64,000 nt of DNA, from NCBI GenBank assembly GCA_964509425.1, contig CAZDWZ010000011.1:62001-126000 (forward strand), given 5' to 3'. The DNA is from CAZDWZ01 sp964509425 (GTDB lineage: Bacteria > Bdellovibrionota_C > UBA2361 > SZUA-149 > CAZDWZ01). Each line of letters begins with the position of its first letter. Position 1 is the first letter of the stretch. Under the pieces are notes generated by a model, which did no database searches, was not told the origin of the DNA, and saw nothing but the letters and a program-made list of their open reading frames with translations. Made by a program: the position numbers and the translations under genes. Shown here piece by piece: positions 44,097 to 52,850 of this stretch.

Positions 44097-44196
44097 AAAG
44101 GTGAAGTGACTTACAAAGCAAGCGCAAATACTTGCGTGAGGAAGCGGATGCGGCTAGCTAAGCGGAGTATCTCTCTCGACCAGGAAGGAGCTTTTC

Positions 44197-45024
44197 ATGC
44201 CGGTATTTAATAACCGCTACGACGTGCTTCGCCTGCTCGGAGCCGGCCGCTTTGGGACGGTTTATGCCTGCCGCCATCTCGAATTGTCCGGACACCTGGT
44301 TGCCGTGAAGATTCTGCATCCTGAGTTCGTGAGCGATGAAGCGATCCTCACGCAATTCCGGGACGAAGTTACGACCTCGTTCGCTGTTTCTCATCCGCAT
44401 GTCGTCCGCGCGTATGAGTATTTCCGCGATAAGGACCTTGCCGGATTTACGATGGAGTACGTAGACGGCGGGAACCTCGCGCAACGATTAACTGGTGAGC
44501 GGCAAATTCCAATTCGCGAGGTGGTCAGGCTTCTTTCAGAAATCTGCGGCGGATTGCAGTCAATTCACGATACGAATCTCGTTCACGGGAACCTCACCGC
44601 CGAGAATGTGCTCGTCACCTCTCGGAATGAAGTGAAGCTCTCTGATTTCGGACGATCAGAGCTCCCAAGATCGCTTAAACCTGATGAGGAAGAAGCTGGT
44701 GGGAGAGGCGTCGACGCTTCAAGTCCCGAGTTTCTCGAAAGCGGAGTCTCTGATGAACTCTCCGATCTCTATGCGGTCGGGATCATCGGATATCGTCTCG
44801 TCACGGGCATCCCGCCGTTTACAATCGAGTCGCCGACTGAGTCATTGAAGCAGCGAAAGTCAGAAAACTACATTCCACCCGACGAGCTTCGGAAGGAGTG
44901 CCCACGTCGATTAAATGACTGGGTGGCGCAAGCACTTCGAGCCGACAGAACTCGCCGTTTCCGATCGCCTACTGAAATGAGGTTGATGCTGGAAGAGATT
45001 ATCCGAATGGATCTCCTTCACTGA
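44197..45024 (+). CDS. Ser/Thr kinase-like protein lacking the catalytic Asp (pseudokinase)
   Basis: 275 residues, kinase fold throughout. The glycine loop LGAGRFGTVY, the beta-3 Lys in VAVK, the helix-C Glu and DFG in LSDFGRS are in place. The catalytic loop reads LVHGNLTAENVLV instead of HRDxKxxN: the catalytic Asp is Asn and the following Lys is Thr. It would therefore bind ATP poorly or not catalyse. It could serve as a scaffold or receptor. AAGGAG seven bases upstream fixes the start. No cognate phosphatase gene is adjacent. Confidence 0.7.
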   Translation: MPVFNNRYDVLRLLGAGRFGTVYACRHLELSGHLVAVKILHPEFVSDEAILTQFRDEVTTSFAVSHPHVVRAYEYFRDKDLAGFTMEYVDGGNLAQRLTGERQIPIREVVRLLSEICGGLQSIHDTNLVHGNLTAENVLVTSRNEVKLSDFGRSELPRSLKPDEEEAGGRGVDASSPEFLESGVSDELSDLYAVGIIGYRLVTGIPPFTIESPTESLKQRKSENYIPPDELRKECPRRLNDWVAQALRADRTRRFRSPTEMRLMLEEIIRMDLLH

Positions 45025-45045
45025 GCTCCCATTTGGGATTTGCGG

Positions 45046-46890
45046 TCACTTGGCGGCCGTGGTCGCCAAAAATCCTTCAAGCGGTTGACCGAGAAGTCTG
45101 GCGGCTGCAACCTCCGGCTCCAGCACGGCAAATATAGTTGAGAGCGGGGGTCCCGAGTCCTTACCGGTAAGGAGTCGGCGGATCTTCATCTTCTCCGACA
45201 ACGTGTCCTGAGGCGTCATCGTGTTTTCCAAAAGCGGCTGTGGAGGGTCAATCAGGAGCACTGCCTGTCGCCAATCCGACAGATCCCGTCGATGCTGATA
45301 GAGGCGGAAGGCGAGAGCAGCCGAGGGTTTTGTCTCTGAAAGGCGCGTGAGCGTGCTCCTGAATTCGGACTCCGATACGCTTTGCAGGTGCGCGCGCCCG
45401 GTTATTTCCAATCGACGGAGATCGAGTCGGATGGACTCACGAGACTTGGTAACAGCATCGAGACTAAAGGATTGCGCGAGAACACGGAGCGCCGCCAGGA
45501 AATCCTCTCCCGCAAGTAACTCCGAGATCGTCGAAAGGCCCTTCCGAAGCGTCTCGTGCTGCGAGTGCGGCAGGATCGTCGAGAGGAGAAGCGAGAGAAC
45601 CGGTTGACCGGGGAGTTTCTCTTCGTGGATCAACGAGCGGAGCATGTAGCTGCCCGCGCCCTCACGTTTGCTGAGGACTTGTCCGCCCTCATCGGTCACG
45701 GTGGAGAGATGGAAATAGGCTGAGAGCGGCAAACTCCAGTGCGCTTCAAAGTAATTTCTCTTCGAAGACTGAAGGTTTGCCCATCCCAAAGCAACCCGAA
45801 TGTGATTCTGAACCGTGCTCAAGAATTCCTGCCGCTTATCTCGAAACACGTGAGTCGAGAGCTCGATGTCGTCCACGGCACCTGAGAAACGATAGAACGG
45901 AATCTCTCCGCCTGCCCGGAAAATAGGCAACGTTTTCTCATCTCTGTCTTTTGTCGCGGGTGCTGTGTGTTCGACCCGCGGGCCGCTCTTCCAATCGAAA
46001 ACGATGTTGAAATATCTCTCCGGAGGGAGAGACCCGAGAACCTTTGATCCATCCGAATTTGTGGATACAAGTCCGGCACGCTCGAGCCGCGAAAGCGCCG
46101 AAGAGTATCTGACACGACTCTTGGCGTCGGATTGACGAAATACCTGCGCAGACGGGACGGAAAGTCCGAGCCACGACAGCTCATTCAATATCTCCTCCAC
46201 ACACTCTTCTTTGGTACGAGAGAGGTCGGTGTCATCGAACCGAACGAAAAATTTCGAGCCGGGCACCTTGAGGGCGCTCAGGTAGGCAATCAGTGCGCCC
46301 CGCGCATTTCCGAGATGGAGCGTGTTCGATGGTGTCGGCGCAAAGCGAGTGCTCACCGCTGCTTCGTCGATGAGACGCTTGAGAACTGGATTCGGCCAAC
46401 TATCATCGGACACGTTCGCTATTTCTATCCTCGCCTCGCCGAATATTCCTATGAGCGCCCGGAGAAATGGCCGAAGCTGTACGACATACTTCCCATCTGA
46501 TCGCCCGTGGTCATAGCGCGGGAGAAGTATCAGAGAATCGGGGAACCGAATGGACTGAACGAACAGTACCGCGTCAATAAAGATCCGTGCGATCTTCTTC
46601 GAGGGATCTTCGAAGAATGGATGAACCTTGGCCGACGTAAAGCCCAATGCCTCAGCCGATTCAAAAGAAAGAAGCGAGGCCCGCACGTCCGGCTCATTTG
46701 TTCGTTGCAGTCGTCGCGGATTGACTCTCGACCCTCCCGGGCAAATGACAAGAACAATGTCTCGTTCCCGATTGAACAGGAGGAAGTTTGGTTCCTGAGA
46801 AAATGGCTTCTCCGCCGCAGGCTCAGCGAGGTACCGGACTGAGGAAGGTTCGAGGCTCGAGAGCAATCGTTGTTCGGTGAATGAGAGCAT
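45046..46890 (-). CDS. Glutamyl-tRNA synthetase-like fusion protein
   Basis: 614 residues, more than the usual 470. The first 175 residues resemble the YbaK/ProX deacylase fold (ASLLSFESAEALGFTSAK ... VHPFF), a domain that hydrolyses misacylated tRNA. From about residue 182 comes the class I catalytic domain: RFAPTPS near 182, LHLGN (the HIGH motif) at 191-195, RFDDTD near 217-222 and a KMSKS-like VLSKR at 405-409. The last 190 residues are helical, possibly tRNA binding. The standard EDTD is FDDTD. It may be a second GluRS or a modified enzyme in an amino-acid or tRNA-derived pathway. Editing by the front domain is inferred. Confidence 0.65.
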   Translation of the reverse strand: MLSFTEQRLLSSLEPSSVRYLAEPAAEKPFSQEPNFLLFNRERDIVLVICPGGSRVNPRRLQRTNEPDVRASLLSFESAEALGFTSAKVHPFFEDPSKKIARIFIDAVLFVQSIRFPDSLILLPRYDHGRSDGKYVVQLRPFLRALIGIFGEARIEIANVSDDSWPNPVLKRLIDEAAVSTRFAPTPSNTLHLGNARGALIAYLSALKVPGSKFFVRFDDTDLSRTKEECVEEILNELSWLGLSVPSAQVFRQSDAKSRVRYSSALSRLERAGLVSTNSDGSKVLGSLPPERYFNIVFDWKSGPRVEHTAPATKDRDEKTLPIFRAGGEIPFYRFSGAVDDIELSTHVFRDKRQEFLSTVQNHIRVALGWANLQSSKRNYFEAHWSLPLSAYFHLSTVTDEGGQVLSKREGAGSYMLRSLIHEEKLPGQPVLSLLLSTILPHSQHETLRKGLSTISELLAGEDFLAALRVLAQSFSLDAVTKSRESIRLDLRRLEITGRAHLQSVSESEFRSTLTRLSETKPSAALAFRLYQHRRDLSDWRQAVLLIDPPQPLLENTMTPQDTLSEKMKIRRLLTGKDSGPPLSTIFAVLEPEVAAARLLGQPLEGFLATTAAK

Positions 46891-47031
46891 TCTTGCAATC
46901 TTTTCTCATCCCGAATTCAGAGTCAATCGCCTGGGCATCGAGTCTTCGATGAAAACGCTGACGCGGCTTCGCTTCCCGCAAGAAAATCTGGCGGTTAAGT
47001 GTGAATCTTCGTCAACTTTCTCTCTCTCTGA

Positions 47032-47799
47032 TTAGACTTCTGGCAAACGTCGAAGCGGCTTTCCGGATTTCCAGAGGCCTTCGAAATGCTCGACGTAGGA
47101 TTTTGCAATCGTCTTGTTCCAAATCCGAGTCGTAACGATATCATCCCCCATCACCGCAAGATCCATCATTTCAGCGGTGATGAGGGTGTAGGTTTGTAAG
47201 GAGAAGCCCGTATCATGAACTCGCATCTGAGCGCGCGGCTCTTTCAGAAATCGATCGTGATATTGCTGAACCGTCAATGGTGAGACAATCAAACGCTTCG
47301 CGACTTTTTTCTTTCGAGTATATTCTACGTATTCGCTGTAGCGAGAGCCGATCACTCGATAAAATTCGCTTCCCTGGTTACCAGCCATAATTCGAATCAC
47401 GCCATCGGTACGAGCGGCGGAATCTACGGCCGAAAGAAGAGATTGGAGAAGCTCGTTTGCGCCGACGAATGTTTCAACATGGAGTTGGTTGCTCACCTTC
47501 TTTTGGAGCGCTTTCAGTTCCGGAACAATTGAGCTGAAATTCCGAAATCTCTCTGTCTCTTTTCGGAGAAGATCTTCCGGTGGAATCGGAGAGAATTGTC
47601 GGCGATTATTCTGAATCACGAACGAGACCATTCCACGTTCCTTCAACCGTTCAAGAGCCGTGTAGACGATCTGCCGGTGAAAGCCGGTTTGGCGAATAAC
47701 CGGTCCTGCTGTGGTTCGACCGATTCGAAGAAGAGCGAGATACACCTCCGATTCGTAATCGCCGAGACCGATATTTCCGAGAGACTGCGTAAGCGACAT
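47032..47799 (-). CDS. TrmB-family transcriptional regulator
   Basis: 255 residues. A winged-helix front end is visible: LGDYESEVYLALLRIGRTTA and then GFHRQIVYTALERLKERGMV. It is followed by a sensor-like domain with an effector core, as in TrmB proteins that sense sugars or other ligands. It lies divergent from the ABC binding-protein gene at 47927, separated by 127 bases. It may control the two neighbouring binding-protein genes. No operator sequence could be confirmed. Confidence 0.7.
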   Translation of the reverse strand: MSLTQSLGNIGLGDYESEVYLALLRIGRTTAGPVIRQTGFHRQIVYTALERLKERGMVSFVIQNNRRQFSPIPPEDLLRKETERFRNFSSIVPELKALQKKVSNQLHVETFVGANELLQSLLSAVDSAARTDGVIRIMAGNQGSEFYRVIGSRYSEYVEYTRKKKVAKRLIVSPLTVQQYHDRFLKEPRAQMRVHDTGFSLQTYTLITAEMMDLAVMGDDIVTTRIWNKTIAKSYVEHFEGLWKSGKPLRRLPEV

Positions 47800-47926
47800 C
47801 AGCCGAAAGCCAGTTTTGTCAAAGGTTTATGACGATAATTTCTCACGAATTCGTTGAGTTTGCACGGCGGAAATTGATACAGAGGGTTTGTGAAACAACT
47901 CACGCGTCTGTAAACGGGAGCGAGTG

Positions 47927-49048
47927 ATGAAACTTCTAATCAAAAACCTTCTCTTTCTAATAGTTTGCACTGTTTGTGCAGAGACGGCTTTCGCCGTAAC
48001 CGAAAAAACGGAGGTAAAAATTGGAATCATCGCTCCGCTCACGCTTGGGAACGCGGAGCGAGGGAAGGAGATAGTAAACACACTTCAAATCTACGTTTCG
48101 ATGTTGAATCGGGATTCGGAGAATTACGTCTATCGACTCGTTTCTGAAGATGGAAAATGCGGTGCCGGCAGCTCGGCGACGACCGCCGCGGAAAAGCTGA
48201 TTCGCGTCGACAAAGTGCAGTTTCTCATTACCGGGTGCAGCGGTGAAACACTACAGGCCGGACCGATCGCGCAGCGTGCAGGAGTGCTTCTGTTCGCCGT
48301 GTTCTCGGCCCATCAAGATGTGAAGAAGTTAGGCGACTTTATATTTCGTACCTGCCCCGACCAAGAGCGGGCCGCGGAGATCTTCGCGCACGAGATTGAA
48401 TGTTCGAAGCTCGAAGCGGTGTTTCTCCTCTCCGAAGAAAATGCCTTTACTCAGGGCATGAAGTCGCTCCTTACGGAAAAGGCTGGAAAAAGAATTTCCG
48501 GAAGTGAGGATTTTCCTTCCGAAATGACCGATTTCCGCACGCTCCTCCTGAAAGTGAAAGCGGCCCGTCCTCAAGCGATTTACCTAAACGCCGCCTCTCC
48601 CTCGAGTCTTTCAAATCTGGTCGTTCAAGCGAAGAACCTCGGTATCACGGTTCCGATCTTCGGATATCTCCATCCGGATGATCCGTCGTTCTTTAAATCG
48701 ACCGGTGCCGTGGCGGTGGGAATGAAATATCTCGGCGTTCCCGATCCCGTGGAGCTGCCCCCCGAATTTCGCGAGTTCGCCGAGCTGTATAAAAAGGAAT
48801 ACGGAGTGCCGCAAGTCGAGGTCGTACGCAGAACGACGTTTGACGCGCTAAAATCGATCGCCGCGGGGATCGAGAACGCCGGACCAGATCCAGTCAAGGT
48901 GAGGACTTACCTCGAAACGTATCAAGCCGAGGGTGCGACCGGGCATTTGGCGTATGACGAAAACGGCGACCTGAAGAATCTGGATTACGTCATGAAAGTC
49001 GTGAACTCCGAAGGGACGGGGCGCACTGCTTCAGACTGCAAGAAATAA
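47927..49048 (+). CDS. Type I periplasmic substrate-binding protein, LivK type
   Basis: 373 residues from the ATG at 47927, with GGGAG upstream. A signal peptide (about 1-24) precedes KIGIIAPLTLGNAERG and FLITGCSGE, the lobe-one elements of branched-chain amino-acid binding proteins. The sequence has several Cys residues. It is next to another binding protein gene (49300) and a TrmB-type regulator. The ligand cannot be predicted. Confidence 0.75.
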   Translation: MKLLIKNLLFLIVCTVCAETAFAVTEKTEVKIGIIAPLTLGNAERGKEIVNTLQIYVSMLNRDSENYVYRLVSEDGKCGAGSSATTAAEKLIRVDKVQFLITGCSGETLQAGPIAQRAGVLLFAVFSAHQDVKKLGDFIFRTCPDQERAAEIFAHEIECSKLEAVFLLSEENAFTQGMKSLLTEKAGKRISGSEDFPSEMTDFRTLLLKVKAARPQAIYLNAASPSSLSNLVVQAKNLGITVPIFGYLHPDDPSFFKSTGAVAVGMKYLGVPDPVELPPEFREFAELYKKEYGVPQVEVVRRTTFDALKSIAAGIENAGPDPVKVRTYLETYQAEGATGHLAYDENGDLKNLDYVMKVVNSEGTGRTASDCKK

Positions 49049-49299
49049 AGATAAGAAAAGGATATATGGTACTGGAGTCTTTTGGCGGATCTCTTCGTTC
49101 AAAGCACGCCTCCGGCGCTTCCACCTTCGCTAAAGCTACGGTGGACACGCATTTACAGTAGTAAACTCCGTTCCTCGCCGCGCTTTCGCCTCGACCTCCA
49201 CCAAATACCCCACTACCGGAAATACTCACTGGTGGAATCGCAGAGCCGATATGTATGATCATTCCTCCGACCTTAAGTCCACGGAACGAGGAGACGAGC

Positions 49300-50457
49300 A
49301 TGAGCAGATTGAAAACATTCGCGGTGATTATCGGATGCGCGAGTATCCTCTCTGGTCTTCTCCCGACTGGCGTGACCCACGCTGAGAATCCCACGGCAAA
49401 TACGTCGGCCCCGATCCGTGTCGGCTGGATCGGAGCGATGACGGGAGCGTTATCCAAATACGGGGCGTATCAATCGGCACTCCTCGCCGAGGAAGAAATC
49501 AACGCTTCGGGAGGAATCGGCGGACATCCCATCAAGCTTATCTACGAAGACGGGAAGGGTGACCCGAAGACCGCGCTTTCCGCGGCGATGAAGCTGATAA
49601 ATTCCGATGGAGTGAAGGTGGTACTCGGCGGACATTGCACGCCCGAGAGCCTCGCCATCGCACCTCTTCTTGAGCGGCAAAAAGTCGTGATGCTCGCCGC
49701 CATCACGTCAAACCCCAAGCTCACGACTGCGGGAGATTATATTTTCCGGCTCACCCCGGTGAGCTTGAAGGTTGCCGACATGCTTGCGCCGTTTCTGCTC
49801 GAGGAGCGGAAGTATAAGCGGATTGCGATCGTCCACGAAGAGACGGACTACGCGAGGCCGGTAGCGGAACATCTTCGGGATCTCATTCAAAAAAACGGTG
49901 GGGAAGTCGTCGAGTTCCAGAACTATAATCCCGGAGAGACTGATTTTCGCGCGATTCTGACCCGGCTTCGGTCGAAGAACCCGGATGCGGTGTTTCTCGG
50001 AGTGCAGGCGCAAGACGCTGCGGTGCTGTTCATGCAGCAGCTTCATGATTTAGGAATCAAAGTTCCGGTGTTTGGGAATGAGATTACCGGAAACAGCGTC
50101 TCGGCGGCGAAGGGAAGGGAGGCGCTCTTCGACGGCTTAATTTATCCCGAGCCGAACTTCGATCTCGACCGGACCGAGACGAAAGAATTCATCGAACGAT
50201 ACAAAGCGAAGTTCAAGGTCGAGGGACTGCCGATGGGCTTCTGGTCTGCCGAGGCCTACGACTCGGTGAGACTACTCGCAAAAATTATCGGCGATTGTGG
50301 GAGTGAGCCCGAAAATGTCAAACGTTGCTTGTATGCGGTGAAGGATTATCCGGGTGTCTCCGCCAACGTCAGTATCGATCGGAACGGCGACGGCGTTAGA
50401 GAATATTTCTTGAAAGTGATTCACGGCGGAAAGAGCGGATTGCTGAAGCGCGAGTAG
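49300..50457 (+). CDS. Type I periplasmic substrate-binding protein, LivK type
   Basis: 385 residues from the ATG at 49300, with GAGGAG six bases upstream. A signal peptide ends about residue 28 (THAEN). The domain starts IRVGWIGAMTGALSKYG and continues with LIYEDGKGDPKTALSAAMKL. It belongs to the same family as the binding proteins at 39334 and 47927, probably a later relative of one of them. The gene ends ten bases before a bidirectional terminator. Confidence 0.8.
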   Translation: MSRLKTFAVIIGCASILSGLLPTGVTHAENPTANTSAPIRVGWIGAMTGALSKYGAYQSALLAEEEINASGGIGGHPIKLIYEDGKGDPKTALSAAMKLINSDGVKVVLGGHCTPESLAIAPLLERQKVVMLAAITSNPKLTTAGDYIFRLTPVSLKVADMLAPFLLEERKYKRIAIVHEETDYARPVAEHLRDLIQKNGGEVVEFQNYNPGETDFRAILTRLRSKNPDAVFLGVQAQDAAVLFMQQLHDLGIKVPVFGNEITGNSVSAAKGREALFDGLIYPEPNFDLDRTETKEFIERYKAKFKVEGLPMGFWSAEAYDSVRLLAKIIGDCGSEPENVKRCLYAVKDYPGVSANVSIDRNGDGVREYFLKVIHGGKSGLLKRE

Positions 50458-50466
50458 AAAAAAAGG

Positions 50467-50498
50467 AGGGAGAGCTTCGCGAAGACGAAGCTCTCCCT
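50467..50498. terminator. Bidirectional intrinsic terminator
   Basis: AGGGAGAGCTTCG pairs with CGAAGCTCTCCCT, a perfect 13-bp stem with loop CGAAGA. On the minus strand it is followed by TCCTTTTTTT, on the plus strand by CAAAAAAC. It probably stops the minus-strand gene at 50522 and may serve the plus-strand gene ending at 50457. Confidence 0.8.
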
Positions 50499-50521
50499 CA
50501 AAAAACTTTCGAGCTATTGCT

Positions 50522-51364
50522 CTAGAATTTTTCCTTACAACTCGTACCACCTTCTTTGCTGCACGTAATCGTGAATGTCGAAGTCGGAAAACATTCGACA
50601 GAACATGTGTACCCTGTCTCACCCTTGATGGTGAGGTCATTTCGAACCGTCGTCAACATCGTCGCATCCACGGTCGTACTCGTGAAGTTCGTGAGTCCGT
50701 TTGCTCCGAATGGCTCCAGCGAGAATCCCGACGCCGTCTGATCAACGGAGACGTTGCTCAAGCCGCAGGCTGCATCCCCGATGAATGGCCGCTCGAGCAC
50801 CTGGTTGCACGGTCCCTTAGCTGGTCCGGTTCCAGGAGTAGGTGTTGCCGTAGGAGTGGTTCCCGGAGTGACGGTTGGTGTCGGTAACGGTGCCGAATTC
50901 CGGCTTGCCGTTCCCCGGAAAGATATCCGGCAATTTCCTGGGCCAGCACAAGTTCCGTTGTCGGTGATGATTACGCTGTCGGCAGTGTTCTCGTTTGAAT
51001 CGCCCTCCTCACCGGAGACCCCGTCATATTCGATTCTCCTTCCAAAGTTACAAACCACGTTACCCGGAAAGAAAGATTGGGTTGACGATGCATCCACCGA
51101 CAATCCGTCCGCGCCGACCACATTCCCCAAGAAGTGTCTGCCGTTCTCGTCATCGAGCACGACAGCGGACTCGTTCTGATTTACGGCATGGGTGAAGCTA
51201 AAGGAGTTTCCGGTTACCGGAAGACTGCAGGTGTTCTCGAATACGGTTACGCTTCCCCGCCAAATGCCGGCGAGATTTGGAGTGTCGTCGTCATCTCCGT
51301 TTCCTCCGCCGCAGGCGGCAGTAGAGAGTGCGATGATTCCGACAATAAGCGCTGATTTCTTCAT
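50522..51364 (-). CDS. Lipoprotein with Pro-Thr linker
   Basis: 280 residues from the ATG at 51364, with GAGGAG upstream. Signal peptide and lipobox STAAC (Cys18). A front domain (residues 30-165) has a beta pattern and a Cys pair near 145-150. A Pro-Thr linker (TPTVTPGTTPTATPTPGTG) separates it from a C-terminal domain with about six Cys. It is likely anchored in the outer or inner membrane. The linker is like that in the proteins at 2011 and 11456. No family recognised. Confidence 0.65.
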   Translation of the reverse strand: MKKSALIVGIIALSTAACGGGNGDDDDTPNLAGIWRGSVTVFENTCSLPVTGNSFSFTHAVNQNESAVVLDDENGRHFLGNVVGADGLSVDASSTQSFFPGNVVCNFGRRIEYDGVSGEEGDSNENTADSVIITDNGTCAGPGNCRISFRGTASRNSAPLPTPTVTPGTTPTATPTPGTGPAKGPCNQVLERPFIGDAACGLSNVSVDQTASGFSLEPFGANGLTNFTSTTVDATMLTTVRNDLTIKGETGYTCSVECFPTSTFTITCSKEGGTSCKEKF

Positions 51365-51682
51365 AAGCTCCTCAATAGTTTGGCCTCGTGCTCCGGCCAG
51401 TAAATAATAGGCGAATTTGAGCCTTCGGCGCAGTTTTGCCGAATATCGGAGCGCGAGATATTGCCGGCGCGTCAACGCCGAGCAGTGCGGCACTAAATAG
51501 TGCCGCACTAAATTAAGACAACTCAGGAAATAGGTATCTCGGGCTCCGGCTTAAATTCCCTGTTGCGAGTACTCTGTTCACCACGAAAGCGGGTATGATC
51601 GAGGACATAGATCATGGTCCGTCTTGCGTTATCTCAATCTTTGATGCGAAACTCGCCCGGTAGTCCGAGAATCAGCGGAACA

Positions 51683-52768
51683 ATGATTTCAGTAATCCTC
51701 CCGACCTATAACGAGTCTCTCAACCTTCCGATCATCATTCCAAAGATTGAGTCGGTTCTTCGCGAGGCTGGGCACACAGTTGAGATTGTCGTCGTGGACG
51801 ATAATTCCCCCGACAATACGAGTGGAGTCGCAGCGAAGCTGGCCGAGACGCTGCCGGTTCGGGTTGAAACACGCACGAAAGATCGAGGCCTTGCTTCTGC
51901 GGTGATCCGCGGATTCGAGATTGCGCGTGGCGAAGTCTGTGTCGTGATGGATGCTGACATGAGTCATCCGGTGGACAGGCTCCCGCAAATGGTTGAGCCG
52001 ATCCTCGCCGGGAAATGTGATATTACTGTGGGAAGCCGATATGTGCCTGGTGGCGACAGCGACAACTGGCCGCTTGCTCGGCGCATGATGAGTCGAGGGG
52101 CCGGTCTCCTCGCGCGTGGTCTCACTCGGATGAGCGATCCCACCAGCGGCTTTATGGGTGTCCGGAAATCTCTATTAAATCTTGGAAATCTCGACCCGGT
52201 CGGCTGGAAGATTGTGCTTGAGGTCGTCGCGAGAACGAACGGTACCGTTCAAGAAGTGCCGATCATCTTCCAAAATCGCGTTCACGGTGAAAGCAAGCTG
52301 GACGCCAGTGTGCAGCTCGATTACCTGAGGCACCTCTGGAAGTTGTACAACTACCGGCTGCCTTCTATCTCCCAGTTCATAAAATTCTGCCTTGTCGGCG
52401 CTTCGGGAGTGATCGTCGATACCGGGACGTTGATGTTTTTTGTCGAAGTACTCGGAAAGGCGCCGCTTGAGGCAGCTATTTTCGGTTTCGTCGCTGCGGT
52501 GACATGGAACTATCTTCTCAATCGGGGCTGGACGTTTGCGCGCCAAGGCGTCTACAGCATCGGTGACTACTTCCGATTCGTTGTCGTCTGTCTGATCGGA
52601 TTTGCCATTCGGATAGCCGCGATGAAAATGATGCTCGACTTCTTCTCCGCCGGAAAGGGAGACCGTTGGTACATCGCAGCCAGTCTGGTGGGGATTGTGA
52701 TCTCGACGGCGTTTAACTTTTTCGGCAGTAAATATTTCGTCTTCGGCCGAAAGCAGAAGCTGACTTAG
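51683..52768 (+). CDS. Dolichol/polyprenyl-phosphate mannosyltransferase-type protein with GtrA domain
   Basis: 361 residues. Residues 1-225 form a GT2 domain: VILPTYNESLNLP, VVVDDNSPDNT, VMDADMSHP (DAD metal site) and DPTSGFMGVRKSLL. From about 240 comes a four-helix GtrA domain. DPM1-GtrA proteins pass sugars from nucleotide donor to polyprenyl phosphate and flip or assist flipping. The partner sugar transferase next to it (GT39) is transcribed toward it. The ATG at 51683 was chosen. Confidence 0.8.
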   Translation: MISVILPTYNESLNLPIIIPKIESVLREAGHTVEIVVVDDNSPDNTSGVAAKLAETLPVRVETRTKDRGLASAVIRGFEIARGEVCVVMDADMSHPVDRLPQMVEPILAGKCDITVGSRYVPGGDSDNWPLARRMMSRGAGLLARGLTRMSDPTSGFMGVRKSLLNLGNLDPVGWKIVLEVVARTNGTVQEVPIIFQNRVHGESKLDASVQLDYLRHLWKLYNYRLPSISQFIKFCLVGASGVIVDTGTLMFFVEVLGKAPLEAAIFGFVAAVTWNYLLNRGWTFARQGVYSIGDYFRFVVVCLIGFAIRIAAMKMMLDFFSAGKGDRWYIAASLVGIVISTAFNFFGSKYFVFGRKQKLT

Positions 52769-52850
52769 CGAACTCTGATTAAGTCTGGTTTTGGATAAAA
52801 GTTGAGGAGTGGGAATTCGAGAAACGGGATCCAATCAACGCTTCCCCAAC

